64,000 nucleotides of DNA from Sphingobacterium spiritivorum (GTDB lineage Bacteria > Bacteroidota > Bacteroidia > Sphingobacteriales > Sphingobacteriaceae), in contig NZ_CP068082.1 in the NCBI RefSeq assembly GCF_016724845.1, positions 3,968,001 through 4,032,000 of the forward strand, given 5' to 3'. Positions within the stretch are counted from its first letter, which is position 1; each line of letters begins with the position of its first letter. The translations under genes and the position numbers were made by a program. Of this stretch, positions 25,143-34,755 are shown in pieces. The notes below the pieces were generated by a model. That model was not told where the DNA came from. It searched no databases and was given only the letters and a program-made list of their open reading frames with translations.

Positions 25143-27749
25143 TTATTTGGTCTCTTTATCCTTATTCAGGAACACAAACTGTCCGTCGAACGTATCCAGT
25201 TGTATAATTGAATCTCTGGAGATCTTTCCGGAAAGGATTTCCTTTGATAATTCATTCAGTATACGTTTTTGGATCACACGTTTCAGCGGTCTTGCACCAT
25301 ATACCGGATCATATCCGAGTTGAGCCAGCCAATCCAGTGCTTCATCTGTAGCGGAGATAAATATATTCTGTTCTGCCAACTGATGTTGAACTTTATTGAA
25401 CTGAAGACGGACGATGTCGCCAATCTCGGTTCGGCTCAGCGGTGTGAACATGATAACTTCATCAATTCTGTTCAAGAACTCCGGACGTATAGATTTCTGT
25501 AGTAATTCGAACACCTCACTTCTGGTTTTAGCTACTACTTCATCCCTGTTCTCATCATTAAGATGAGAGAAGTTTTCCTGGATAATATGTGACCCTGTAT
25601 TAGAAGTCATGATGATAATCGTGTTTTTAAAATTGACAACACGACCTTTGTTATCCGTCAGATGTCCGTCATCCAATACCTGTAACAGGATATTGAAAAC
25701 ATCGGGATGTGCTTTTTCAATCTCATCCAGTAATACCACCGAATATGGGCGACGTCTCACCGCTTCTGTCAGCTGACCACCTTCATCATAACCTACATAT
25801 CCCGGAGGCGCTCCTATAAGACGGGATACGGCGTGACGTTCCTGATATTCGGACATATCGATACGAATCATCGCCTGCTCGTCATCAAAAAGAAATTCTG
25901 CCAGAGCTTTGGCTAATTCAGTCTTACCTACCCCGGTAGTACCCAGGAAGATAAACGAACCGATCGGGCGTTTGGCATCACTCAGTCCGGCGCGCGATCT
26001 GCGTATAGCATCAGAGATGGCTTCTATCGCTTCATGTTGTCCTGCTACACGTTTGTGTAACTCTTCTTCCAGCGTCAGGAGCTTTTCACGTTCGGATTGT
26101 ACCATTTTATTAACCGGAATACCTGTCCATCGCGATACAACATCTGCGATGTCTTCAGAAGTTACTTCTTCTTTCAGCATACGGCTGCTGGCTTGCTTTT
26201 CCGCCAGTTCAGCTTTTAACTTCTCGACATGATCCTGTGCTTCTTTAATTTTACCATATCGCAGCTCCGCTACTTTACCGTAGTCTCCTGCACGCTCCGC
26301 CTGATCTGCTTCCAGTTTGAAATTCTCAATATTGGCAATCTCCTGATTGACTTCATCTACAAGAGATTTTTCAGATTGCCATGCGGCTTTCAGTGAATCG
26401 CGTTCGGAAGCCAGGTTGGCAATCACCTCAGACAGTTCGTTCACTTTCTTTTCATCGTTTTCTCGTTTGATCGCTTCACGTTCGATTTCCAGTTGCATGA
26501 TCCGGCGTTCCAGTTCATCTACTGCTTCTGGAACGGAGTCCATTTCTAAGCGAAGTTTTGAAGCCGCCTCGTCCACAAGGTCGATAGCTTTATCCGGTAA
26601 AAAGCGATCCGTTATATAACGCTGAGAGAGCTCTACAGCAGAAATAATGGCTTCATCCAGAATTCTTACTTTATGATGTGTCTCATATCGCTCTTTTAGT
26701 CCTCTTAATATAGATATGGCGTCCTGTGTGTCGGGTTCACCAACCATTACTTTTTGAAAACGACGCTCTAAGGCTTTATCCTTTTCAAAATATTTCTGAT
26801 ACTCATTGAGTGTAGTTGCACCTATAGCACGGAGTTCACCTCTTGCTAAGGCTGGTTTCAGAATATTAGCCGCGTCCATAGCACCTTCACCACCTCCGGC
26901 ACCGACCAGTGTATGTATTTCATCTATAAAAAGTATAATTTCTCCGTCACTGTCAGAAACTTCTTTGACAACGGCCTTTAGACGCTCCTCAAATTCTCCT
27001 TTATATTTCGCTCCGGCAATCAGCGCACCCATATCCAGAGAAAATACCGTTTTGGATTTCAGGTTTTCCGGTGCATCACCCTTGATTATACGGTGAGCAA
27101 TACCTTCCGCAATAGCCGTCTTACCCACACCCGGTTCACCCACGAGTATAGGATTATTTTTGGTCCTGCGGGAAAGGATCTGCATTACCCGGCGAATCTC
27201 TTCGTCACGGCCGATGACAGGGTCAAGTTTTCCGGATTCTGCAAATTCATTCAGATTCCGGGCGTATTTATTTAAGGCATTGAAAGTGGCCTCCGCATTC
27301 TGATCTGTAACGCGGTTATTTCCGCGTAGTTCCTTGATCGCCAGTTTCAGATCCTTTTCATTTACACCCTGATCTTTAAGCAGGGAAGCGGTTTTACCTC
27401 CTGCATTCAGTATCCCTAAAAGTAAATGCTCAATGGAGACAAACTCATCATTGAACTCCTTGAGATAGGATTGTGCTTTCTGAAGTGCAGAATTAGCCTC
27501 GTTACTCAGATAGATATTGCTTCCGCTTACCTTTGGATACCCTTGGATCTGCTTGTCCACTTCTCCTTCAAGATAGGCGATATTTACATTTAACTTTTTT
27601 AATAAGTGACCAATGATGTTTTCGTCAACGGTCAATAATGCTTTTAGAATATGTGCGGGTTCGATCGCCTGCTGCTGATTGCCTGAGGCGATTTCAGAAG
27701 CCTTTTGTATGGCTTCCTGAGCTTTGATCGTATAATTGTTGAAATTCAT
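25143..27749 (-). CDS. clpB: ATP-dependent chaperone ClpB
   Basis: An 868-residue hexameric AAA+ disaggregase that works with DnaK to rescue aggregated proteins. It has an N-terminal Clp_N domain (1-145), NBD1 with Walker A GEPGVGKTA near 200, a coiled-coil middle domain (about 400-530; long KRENDEKKVNELSEVI stretches), NBD2 with GTTGVGKTE near 605, and a C-terminal small domain. No ClpP-binding IGF loop is apparent, which separates it from ClpA/ClpC. It is a single gene on the minus strand. Confidence 0.97.
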   Translation of the reverse strand: MNFNNYTIKAQEAIQKASEIASGNQQQAIEPAHILKALLTVDENIIGHLLKKLNVNIAYLEGEVDKQIQGYPKVSGSNIYLSNEANSALQKAQSYLKEFNDEFVSIEHLLLGILNAGGKTASLLKDQGVNEKDLKLAIKELRGNNRVTDQNAEATFNALNKYARNLNEFAESGKLDPVIGRDEEIRRVMQILSRRTKNNPILVGEPGVGKTAIAEGIAHRIIKGDAPENLKSKTVFSLDMGALIAGAKYKGEFEERLKAVVKEVSDSDGEIILFIDEIHTLVGAGGGEGAMDAANILKPALARGELRAIGATTLNEYQKYFEKDKALERRFQKVMVGEPDTQDAISILRGLKERYETHHKVRILDEAIISAVELSQRYITDRFLPDKAIDLVDEAASKLRLEMDSVPEAVDELERRIMQLEIEREAIKRENDEKKVNELSEVIANLASERDSLKAAWQSEKSLVDEVNQEIANIENFKLEADQAERAGDYGKVAELRYGKIKEAQDHVEKLKAELAEKQASSRMLKEEVTSEDIADVVSRWTGIPVNKMVQSEREKLLTLEEELHKRVAGQHEAIEAISDAIRRSRAGLSDAKRPIGSFIFLGTTGVGKTELAKALAEFLFDDEQAMIRIDMSEYQERHAVSRLIGAPPGYVGYDEGGQLTEAVRRRPYSVVLLDEIEKAHPDVFNILLQVLDDGHLTDNKGRVVNFKNTIIIMTSNTGSHIIQENFSHLNDENRDEVVAKTRSEVFELLQKSIRPEFLNRIDEVIMFTPLSRTEIGDIVRLQFNKVQHQLAEQNIFISATDEALDWLAQLGYDPVYGARPLKRVIQKRILNELSKEILSGKISRDSIIQLDTFDGQFVFLNKDKETK

Positions 27750-27948
27750 ATCGTATTAGATTTTCTATGAGGGTAACAATCATTATGCCTATACGGTTTT
27801 CATAAAATAATCGGAAAAAATGTCCGTTTAAATTGATTTGAAGCGACATATTTTCAGGTAAGAGCAAATAAAACTGAAATTATGTCTAAATAATTGGCTT
27901 GGTTTTCAGTTGTTTGCTTACAAATGGTGAGAAAATGGATAAAAAGAC

Positions 27949-27979
27949 TTGCAAAAAAAAGATCAGATTTCGATATTTG
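27949..27979 (+). promoter_or_regulatory. Candidate promoter for tRNA-Thr
   Basis: TTG at 27949-27951, a 20-base spacer, then GATATTTG at 27972-27979 (7 of 8 to TAnnTTTG). The predicted start at about 27984 gives a leader of about 29 bases before the mature tRNA. The rest of the 27750-28012 gap shows nothing. Confidence 0.5.
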
Positions 27980-28012
27980 CACCGTTAACGGAAGACGTTG
28001 GCGATCAGCGAT

Positions 28013-28085
<73 letters not shown>

Positions 28086-28088
28086 CAC

Positions 28089-28118
28089 AAAGGCCTGGTA
28101 TTTATATACCAGGCCTTT
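28089..28118 (+). terminator. Terminator after tRNA-Thr
   Basis: A 13-bp stem AAGGCCTGGTAT-type (28089-28101 with 28106-28118) with a 4-nt loop followed by TTTATTTT, starting 4 bases after the tRNA. Confidence 0.88.
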
Positions 28119-28188
28119 TTATTTTGCCTAAATACTTAAACTTATCTATTCTTGGTACAATATTTATATGTATATCGGACGTTAATAC

Positions 28189-28953
28189 ATGGTCAACACA
28201 TATTATATGAATAGATTCGCCGCAGTTGTACTGCTTTTCTCTGTATTGGTTTTAATATTAAGTAGTTGTAGTTCTATCTATATGCCCAATGTTCCGGCAA
28301 CTCCGATGTTTAGTAAACAGGGAGAGGGATATTTATCCGGACATGTTAATCTTAAAGGAAATGTGAGTGGTAATGCAGGTGTGGCCATATCGGATCATAT
28401 CGGTATTATAGCCAACGGTTCTTATGTCAATCACAAAAAACAGATTAAAGAATTCAAGCAATATCTCTATGAAGGAGGATTGGGATATTTTACAACAATA
28501 GGAAAATCCAAAAGGCAGATTTTTGAAGTATATGCCGGATATGGGATTGGGAATTCGGTAGAGACAGACCTTCGATCTACTACCACAGGTATGCAGCCGG
28601 TAGAAATACGGGATATGGACTTTGAGAAAATATTTGTGCAGGTCAATTACTCTTCGACCAAGAAGGATAAGATAAAATTGTTTGGCGCAAAGCGTGAGTT
28701 AAATTACGGAACGGCTATCCGCATGAGTCGTGTGGCTATGAAAGATTTTACCATTGATGAGGTTAATGCTGAAAAGGAAGATAATATTTTTATAGAACCT
28801 GTTTTTTTTACGAGATTAGCACTTAATCGTAATTGGCAGTTGCAATATACCACCGGGTTTAATATCGGAGTTAACAGCAATGAATACCTTAAGGCGGGCA
28901 ATGCGGTTTTTACATTGGGTGTAAGTTATAATTTTGGTAAAAAGAAAAAATAA
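28189..28953 (+). CDS. Lipoprotein of unknown function (beta-rich)
   Basis: A 254-residue protein. The signal and lipobox (LILSSC) follow MNRFAAVVLLFSVLV, so the internal ATG at 28207 is as likely a start as the one at 28189. The mature part is Gly-rich with repeated amphipathic strands (GEGYLSGHVNLKGNVSGNAGV, EVYAGYGIGNSVE, WQLQYTTGFNIGVN) and ends in VSYNFGKKKK, recalling small outer-membrane barrel proteins. No family is recognised. It is 3 bases upstream of the next lipoprotein gene and surely co-translated with it. Confidence 0.75.
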   Translation: MVNTYYMNRFAAVVLLFSVLVLILSSCSSIYMPNVPATPMFSKQGEGYLSGHVNLKGNVSGNAGVAISDHIGIIANGSYVNHKKQIKEFKQYLYEGGLGYFTTIGKSKRQIFEVYAGYGIGNSVETDLRSTTTGMQPVEIRDMDFEKIFVQVNYSSTKKDKIKLFGAKRELNYGTAIRMSRVAMKDFTIDEVNAEKEDNIFIEPVFFTRLALNRNWQLQYTTGFNIGVNSNEYLKAGNAVFTLGVSYNFGKKKK

Positions 28954-28956
28954 AAC

Positions 28957-29550
28957 ATGAATGGATTAAAAGGACTGGGTATCTGCCTGATCGTATTTCT
29001 AATGGCGGGTTGTGGCGTGAACAGACAAAAGGCACAGATAGAAAACCTGAGTAAATGTAAGTATGAACTGGAAGCTGTAGACAGTTTAATGCTGGCAGGT
29101 GCAAGTTTTAAAAATGTCATGCAGGATGGCGAACTGAATCTTTCGGCGTTGCCGGGACTGGCGATAGCAATGCTGAGAAGAGATGTTCCTATGGAAGCAA
29201 ATCTCAAACTGAAGGTAACGAATCCTACAGCTAAAAAAGCTGCTATCAATAAATTTCAATATAAGATTGCCTTTCAGCAAACGGATCTGGCCGAAGGCGA
29301 GGTAGAACAAAAGCTGTCTATCGATCCGAATCAATCTGCTGTTGTACCCATCAAAATAAAGATGAATCTGTACGAATCGCTTAAAAGTGACGGGATTCAG
29401 GATTTCTTAAAAGCTTTAGAAAGTAACTCCGGTAATAAAGGTGTTCTTACTTTAAAGATTAAGCCGGCTATAACCGTTGCTGGACAGTCGTTTTATTATC
29501 CTGGATATATTACTATTGATAAGGAAGTAAGTCAGAAGCTGTTGTTTTAA
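28957..29550 (+). CDS. Lipoprotein, possibly LEA14/late-embryogenesis-abundant type-2-like
   Basis: A 197-residue lipoprotein with signal MNGLKGLGICLIVFLMAGC (lipobox LMAGC, Cys about residue 19). The mature domain has strand-like segments such as MEANLKLKVTNPTAKKAAINKFQYKIAF and QSAVVPIKIKMNLYESL, the pattern of an Ig-like LEA type 2 fold (conserved VTNPT). That resemblance is by eye only. It starts 3 bases after the preceding lipoprotein gene, so the pair may form one envelope complex. Confidence 0.7.
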   Translation: MNGLKGLGICLIVFLMAGCGVNRQKAQIENLSKCKYELEAVDSLMLAGASFKNVMQDGELNLSALPGLAIAMLRRDVPMEANLKLKVTNPTAKKAAINKFQYKIAFQQTDLAEGEVEQKLSIDPNQSAVVPIKIKMNLYESLKSDGIQDFLKALESNSGNKGVLTLKIKPAITVAGQSFYYPGYITIDKEVSQKLLF

Positions 29551-29952
29551 ATTTTTTTATTCCGTTAGAGGCACAAGCGGACGCTTGCGCCATACAAAGA
29601 CTGAGGAATCTAGATTACAATGTTGGCGGGGACGCCAACATACGCTGGTTGAAACAAAACTTATCAGCTTTGTAGGTGTTTTGCAATATGTTCAAAGTAC
29701 TACATATCATAGCGGCTTTTTCTCTCCTTTTTAAGGAGAGAGGTTTTCCATAAAACACAAAAATATTTTCTGTATGCAGCTGAATTAGGTGTTAATAAAT
29801 GCGTCAAGAGCATTTGTAGCAGTATCTTATATAGAGGACACAAGCGGAGGCTTGCGCCACAGATGGAGAACGTTGGCTGCTGTCCTCACCGGTAATAATA
29901 TACAGGCAGAAGTTTTCGTTTACGCCAGACAAAGACCAGATGTAAAGTGGTA
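29551..29952. repeat. Repeat-filled intergenic region, copy B of the dispersed element
   Basis: This holds two direct short units (29568-29594 and 29834-29861; core CACAAGCGGA.GCTTGCGCCA with a CAAGC...GCTTG palindrome). Between them, inverted relative to copy A, is a long unit at 29618-29746. The long unit opens with a perfect TGTTGGCG-GGGA-CGCCAACA hairpin at 29621-29640, runs through CATACGCTGGTTGAA and ends in a CTCTCCTT...AAGGAGAG palindrome and GGTT. A 69-codon ORF across it is not credible as a gene. Confidence 0.75.
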
Positions 29953-31116
29953 TCAGTGTTTTTTACCAAATGTATATCCTGCAGTCCATTCAATATAGTC
30001 TGCTTTACCCATATGTGCTTTAATTGATACGCCGGCATTGATGTTTTTGTACACATAATAGCGGGCTCCGGCTCTCAGATAGAAATTTTCAATTTCTCCG
30101 TTAAAATCATTTTTATGCAGATAATATCCGATATTTCCATTCAATACCAAACGTTCATTCAGGACATGCGCCATATAGAATGCCGGACCTCCGGAAAATA
30201 AGGCTCTAAATTTACCTTTTTCACTGCCCGCAATTTCCTCTGCATTTCCGGATGCCGAGTAAAAGAAATCAAAGCCACCTCCAAATCTCCATTTATAAGA
30301 TACATGGCGACTCATATAAGCACTTAATGTGGCTTTGTGATATCTCTTGTCAATCTGTCTGTCAATTTGTTTGAATCCTCCGGCTATATTAATGTGATAC
30401 AGCCAGGTCTGCTCAAACGGAGGAACTTCTGCACGGCTGTAATCTGCTGACTCGGAGTTAGGTGTATAGGTGAGTGATGCGGTCAGCGGCAATAGGTTCA
30501 CACCTTTATTTGGCAGACGCATAGCGCCGTTTGAAAAGTGATGAAATGCCGCTCCGACGCCTACATCGAAATTTTTATGAAATTTATATTTGGCCCGAAA
30601 ACCAAAGTCTATAAAAACATTATTTTTTGTTCCGATAACTAAGTTCAACGGATTTGTTTCTTCATTATATGGCTTGAAGTTGCCGGACAAACCCAATGCA
30701 ATGCGGTATTCATAAGTCCATCTCTTATCATTTTTAGGATGTATAGGTACGATTACAAATCCATAAACCGCATAGGGACTGCCGATGATATTGGTGTTGA
30801 AGGTACTGGAATACAGTCCGACTCCATATATCGGATAGTTATAGAGTTGATGATAAATATCTTTGGAACGCTGGGTTTGCCATCCTACACGTAGATTGAC
30901 ACCATTATAATATGCATCTTCAAAAGTGACTTGTTTAACATCCTTGGAAGCAATAATACCTCCGTTTTCAGCCTCAATTTCAATTATCAGCGGATTTTTG
31001 CGACGAGCTGGTGTGACGCTGTCCTGCACAGTCCACAGCAGGTCCGACTGTGCTTCGCAGATGCCATGCATAAAAACTAATAAAAGAACTAAAGTAAATA
31101 AATTAAAATTTTTCAA
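29953..31116 (-). CDS. PagL-like lipid A deacylase (acyloxyacyl hydrolase)
   Basis: A 387-residue outer-membrane protein with a signal peptide ending near CEAQ (residue 23). The PagL-type catalytic motif H193-F-S195-N196 is clear (AAFHHFSNGAMRLPNKG). It sits in a barrel of alternating hydrophobic strands (KFHKNFDVGVGAAFHHFSN, KFRALFSGGPAFYMAHVLNE) and the protein ends ...GYTFGKKH. PagL removes the 3-O acyl chain of lipid A. The protein is about twice the length of Pseudomonas PagL, as usual in Bacteroidota homologues, so the exact substrate is uncertain. Confidence 0.8.
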   Translation of the reverse strand: MKNFNLFTLVLLLVFMHGICEAQSDLLWTVQDSVTPARRKNPLIIEIEAENGGIIASKDVKQVTFEDAYYNGVNLRVGWQTQRSKDIYHQLYNYPIYGVGLYSSTFNTNIIGSPYAVYGFVIVPIHPKNDKRWTYEYRIALGLSGNFKPYNEETNPLNLVIGTKNNVFIDFGFRAKYKFHKNFDVGVGAAFHHFSNGAMRLPNKGVNLLPLTASLTYTPNSESADYSRAEVPPFEQTWLYHINIAGGFKQIDRQIDKRYHKATLSAYMSRHVSYKWRFGGGFDFFYSASGNAEEIAGSEKGKFRALFSGGPAFYMAHVLNERLVLNGNIGYYLHKNDFNGEIENFYLRAGARYYVYKNINAGVSIKAHMGKADYIEWTAGYTFGKKH

Positions 31117-31331
31117 TATAGAATGATTAACCTGTCCGAATAGTTAAGGAAAGTGCAAAAATATGTATTTTCTATGAAAGAAACTTTTGATTGAAAGTGT
31201 TTTTTGGTCAATGTTTTGCCATAAACTTAGATAAATTGCGTCCGGATGCAATTCAAACCTGCAATGAACAAAAAAATGAAATACTCTTTCCGGTATTGAA
31301 GACCGCATTATTCAAAAGACTATTATAATGT

Positions 31332-32294
31332 TTGCCTGAAAAATTTACCTTTGTTAGCGTATTAAATTCTAAACGGGTGGCCAACTTTATTTTAATTATT
31401 ATATGCATTGCTGCAGGATATATACTGAAACAGACTAAAAGTATTCATCCTGATGCACATAAAGGAATTAATACTTGGATTCTGTATTTTGCTCTTCCTG
31501 CTGTCTCCTTCAAATATCTGCCTCATATCGACTGGAACAGAGATCTTATTGTTCCTGTACTGAGCCCCCTTATCGTGCTGCTGGGCAGTATGATTTTTTT
31601 TCGGATTTATTGCTGGCAAAAGCATTACAGTGCGCGCACGGAGAGTACATTGACAATGGTTTCGGGATTTAGCAATACCTCTTTTGTCGGATTTCCCTTA
31701 GTCGCTGCTTTTTACGGAGAAGAATATATGAGCATCGCTATTATCTGTGATCAGGCTACTTTCTTTTTGCTCTCGACACTCGGAGTTTATCTGGCAACTA
31801 AAGGAAGTGCTGATTCTGCGGCTAAACTTAATTTGGGATATATCATCAGGCGTTTATTCACTTTTCCTCCGTTTCTGGGCTGTATTGCCGCATTGATATT
31901 GCCCCGCTTTGTTGATCTGACGGCTATGGAGCCTGTGTTTGATAAATTAGGCGCTACCGTATCTCCACTGGCCTTATTCTCTGTAGGTTTGCAACTGCAG
32001 TTCAAAGGATGGAAGAAACAGATTTCGCAGATATCTTTTTCTCTGTTTTACAAATTGCTTATTGCCCCGGCCTTAGTTCTGATCTTTGTGTTGCTTACAG
32101 GAGCAAAGAAGGAGATTGGGGCCGTTACCATATTTGAAATGGCTATGCCTACCTTGGTTTCGACCAGTATTGTGATTGAGCAGTTTCGGTTGAATAGTAA
32201 AATCGCAAATATTATCATCGGTTTTAGTATTCTCATTGCTTTACTCACGGCAGGAATCTGGTCTGCTGTGATTCATTATTTTCTTCATTTCTAA
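31332..32294 (+). CDS. AEC-family (auxin efflux carrier-like) transporter
   Basis: A 320-residue inner-membrane protein with ten predicted helices in the AEC/BART-type arrangement. Conserved features include INTWILYFALPAVSFKYL near the N-terminus, the SGFSNTSFVGFPLV motif around residue 115 and an inverted second half (ATVSPLALFSVGLQLQF, FEMAMPTLVSTSIVIEQF). It probably transports organic acids or amphiphilic solutes; substrate unknown. The start is unclear: the frame opens with TTG at 31332, and a GTG at 31377 just before the first helix is an equal candidate. Confidence 0.85.
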   Translation: MPEKFTFVSVLNSKRVANFILIIICIAAGYILKQTKSIHPDAHKGINTWILYFALPAVSFKYLPHIDWNRDLIVPVLSPLIVLLGSMIFFRIYCWQKHYSARTESTLTMVSGFSNTSFVGFPLVAAFYGEEYMSIAIICDQATFFLLSTLGVYLATKGSADSAAKLNLGYIIRRLFTFPPFLGCIAALILPRFVDLTAMEPVFDKLGATVSPLALFSVGLQLQFKGWKKQISQISFSLFYKLLIAPALVLIFVLLTGAKKEIGAVTIFEMAMPTLVSTSIVIEQFRLNSKIANIIIGFSILIALLTAGIWSAVIHYFLHF

Positions 32295-32368
32295 ACGATC
32301 TGCTTATCTGTAACAGATTTGTTATTTCGATGATATGTGTATTTTGTACAATTAGTGTAACTTTAGTC

Positions 32369-32399
32369 TTCCTGAAAAAGATGTAGTTATTTTCAGGAA
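32369..32399 (+). terminator. Possible hairpin between the AEC gene and the sugar-oxidation cluster
   Basis: A 10-bp stem TTCCTGAAAA/TTTTCAGGAA (32369-32378 with 32390-32399) with an 11-nt loop and no T-run. It could be a weak terminator or a leader structure 29 bases before the next ATG. Confidence 0.35.
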
Positions 32400-32428
32400 A
32401 ATTTAAACCGAGGAATCTAACTGATTAT

Positions 32429-33391
32429 ATGCGATTAATACTATCATTCTGCCTATTCGCCTGCGTTCACTATGGACAGGCACAATCAAATTTTCAAAAA
32501 TACACTCAGGATATTAAAGGTACCAAGCTTAGTTTCACGATGGAGGCCATTCCGGGCGGGACTTTTAAGCAGGGAAGTAATACCGGTAAAGAAGATGAGA
32601 AACCTGTACATGAAGTCAAGATCAACCCTTTCTGGATGAGTACCTATGAAGTCACATGGGATCTTTACGAACCTTTTGTTTATAAAGACTATGAAGTGAC
32701 TCAGTCTGTGGACGGGCAAGTCAGTGCCGCTGTAGATGCAGTGACCAGACCGACGAAGCCATATCTCGACATGACATTTGGAATGGGGAAAGAGGGACAC
32801 CCTGCTTTGGCCATGACACATTATAATGCAATTCAGTTTTGTAAGTGGTTGTATGTCAGAACCGGAGTGTTTTTCAGATTACCGACAGAAGCGGAATGGG
32901 AATACGCAAGCAGAGCCGGGAGTCAGGACGATTATTTCTTCGGAAATGATGCCTCTAAGCTGGATGAATATGCCTGGTATAAAGCAAACAGCGATGCGCA
33001 GACACAAAAAGTCGGTTTGAAAAAACCAAATAAATGGGGTCTTTATGATATTTTGGGAAATGTAGCTGAATGGACCTATGATCAGTATGATGAATCCTTT
33101 TACAAGCAATTTGCCGGGAAGACAGCAGACAATCCTGTGAATATCCCTACTAAACTATATCCGCACAGTGTGCGGGGGGGAGCATTTGACAGCGAAGCAA
33201 AAGATCTCCGATCGGCCAACAGAATGGCTTCAGATCCATTCTGGAAACAACTCGATCCTCAAATTCCAAAATCAAACTGGTGGTTTCCGGAAGCACCTTT
33301 TATAGGGTTGCGTCTGGTACGTCCTCAGACAGCTCCTACACATGAGGAGATCATGGCTTATTATGATAAAGCTCCGATCAAAGATTTTTAA
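32429..33391 (+). CDS. Secreted formylglycine-generating-enzyme (SUMF1/FGE)-like protein
   Basis: A 320-residue protein with a signal peptide (MRLILSFCLFACVHYGQAQ). The FGE-sulfatase fold spans most of it: EAIPGGTFKQGSNTGKEDEKPVHEVKINPFWMSTYEVTWDLYEPF, PTEAEWEYASRAG, NKWGLYDILGNVAEW and RGGAFDSEA...RSANR. True FGE needs a catalytic Cys pair; Cys residues here are confined to the signal and HYNAIQFCKWL, so FGE activity is doubtful and a binding or structural role is more likely. No sulfatase is nearby. It heads the sugar-oxidation cluster, 37 bases before the first oxidoreductase gene. Confidence 0.85.
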   Translation: MRLILSFCLFACVHYGQAQSNFQKYTQDIKGTKLSFTMEAIPGGTFKQGSNTGKEDEKPVHEVKINPFWMSTYEVTWDLYEPFVYKDYEVTQSVDGQVSAAVDAVTRPTKPYLDMTFGMGKEGHPALAMTHYNAIQFCKWLYVRTGVFFRLPTEAEWEYASRAGSQDDYFFGNDASKLDEYAWYKANSDAQTQKVGLKKPNKWGLYDILGNVAEWTYDQYDESFYKQFAGKTADNPVNIPTKLYPHSVRGGAFDSEAKDLRSANRMASDPFWKQLDPQIPKSNWWFPEAPFIGLRLVRPQTAPTHEEIMAYYDKAPIKDF

Positions 33392-33428
33392 ATTTTATAT
33401 AACTTTTAAACCTAATAAACTTATAAAA

Positions 33429-34745
33429 ATGGAAAGTAATTTTCTGCGTAGAGATTTTTTAAAAGCAGGAGCAGCTGTAGCGGGTACGGCAGCCTTAAGC
33501 TCAATGCCGGTTTCAGCTGTTTTTGCTGCGGGCAGTGATGTGATTAAGGTCGCTTTAATCGGTTGCGGGGGCAGAGGAACCGGAGCGGCATTTGATGCAT
33601 TTGCCTCAGGGCAGAATATCAGATTGGTGGCTATGGCAGATGCTTTTAAAGATAATCTGGATAGCACATATAATACATTAAAAGAAAAATTTCAAGATAA
33701 AATAGATATTCCGGATAGCCGCAAATATGTTGGTTTTGATGGCTACAAGTCCGCAATTAAAGATGCAGATGTTGTTATTCTGACAACTCCTCCGGGATTT
33801 CGCCCTATTCATTTTGAAGAAGCTGTAAAGCAGGGGAAACATGTGTTTATGGAAAAACCGGTAGCCACAGATCTTCCGGGAATCCGTCGTGTACTGGCTG
33901 CTGCAGCGGAAGCAAAACGTAAAAAACTTAATGTTGTAGTAGGTTTGCAACGTCGTTATCAGACAAATTACAGAGAAGTTATCAAGCGTGTTCAGGATGG
34001 TGCTATAGGAGATGTGGTATCAGGTCAGGTCTATTGGAATAGTGGTGGTGTATGGGTAAGACCCCGCAAGCCGGGTATGACCGAAATGGAATATCAGATG
34101 AGAAACTGGTATTACTTCAACTGGTTGTGTGGTGATCATATCGTAGAACAACACGTACATAATATTGATATTGCAAACTGGATCAAGGGAAAATATCCGG
34201 TCTCCATACAGGGTACAGGAAGTCAGGCTTTCCGTAAAGGAAAAGATTACGGTGAAATCTATGACAACTTTGCTGTGGAATTGACGTATGATGATAATTC
34301 TGTCGTATACAGTCAGTGTCGTCACTTTGAAGGAATCTCTAACAGGGTAGATGAAACATTTCAGGCAACTAAAGGGCGTACCTATCTTTCAGCAGGAGGA
34401 CAGGGGGTACTCTGGGATGCAAACGGAAAAGAAATTTACAGACACGATCCTAAAGGAAATCCGAATCCATATCAGCAAGAGCATAAAGAATTATTTGAAG
34501 CGATTGCAAAAGGAGAATATAAATTTGATAATGCCGAGTACGGAGCTTACAGCACACTGACAGGTATTATAGGTCGTATAGCGTGTTATACCGGAAAGAC
34601 AATTAAATGGGATAAGGCGCTGGAATCGAATGTAGATCTTCAGCCTGCAACATATGCCTGGGATGCAAATCCTAAGATATTGCCTAATGCAGATGGTTTA
34701 TATCCTGTGGCTGTTCCCGGACAGAATACAAACCTTTATATCTAA
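33429..34745 (+). CDS. Tat-exported Gfo/Idh/MocA family oxidoreductase
   Basis: A 438-residue protein from the ATG at 33429, where a twin-arginine signal begins (LRRDFLKAGAAVAGTAAL); the frame's earlier Met at 33342 overlaps the upstream gene. The mature enzyme has an N-terminal NAD(P)-binding Rossmann fold (VALIGCGGRGTG, MADAF, LTTPPGFRP, EKPVATD) and a C-terminal Gfo/Idh/MocA domain with GDHIVEQHVHNIDIANW, whose His/Asp residues line the active site. Relatives oxidise or epimerise sugars with a tightly bound cofactor, as in glycoside 3-oxidation and GH109. The exact sugar is unknown. Confidence 0.9.
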   Translation: MESNFLRRDFLKAGAAVAGTAALSSMPVSAVFAAGSDVIKVALIGCGGRGTGAAFDAFASGQNIRLVAMADAFKDNLDSTYNTLKEKFQDKIDIPDSRKYVGFDGYKSAIKDADVVILTTPPGFRPIHFEEAVKQGKHVFMEKPVATDLPGIRRVLAAAAEAKRKKLNVVVGLQRRYQTNYREVIKRVQDGAIGDVVSGQVYWNSGGVWVRPRKPGMTEMEYQMRNWYYFNWLCGDHIVEQHVHNIDIANWIKGKYPVSIQGTGSQAFRKGKDYGEIYDNFAVELTYDDNSVVYSQCRHFEGISNRVDETFQATKGRTYLSAGGQGVLWDANGKEIYRHDPKGNPNPYQQEHKELFEAIAKGEYKFDNAEYGAYSTLTGIIGRIACYTGKTIKWDKALESNVDLQPATYAWDANPKILPNADGLYPVAVPGQNTNLYI

Positions 34746-34755
34746 AGTTCTTTTC

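Noticed and set aside
29789..29998. 69-codon frame in the intergenic region
   Set aside because: Spans copy B of the repeat and has no recognisable protein content.
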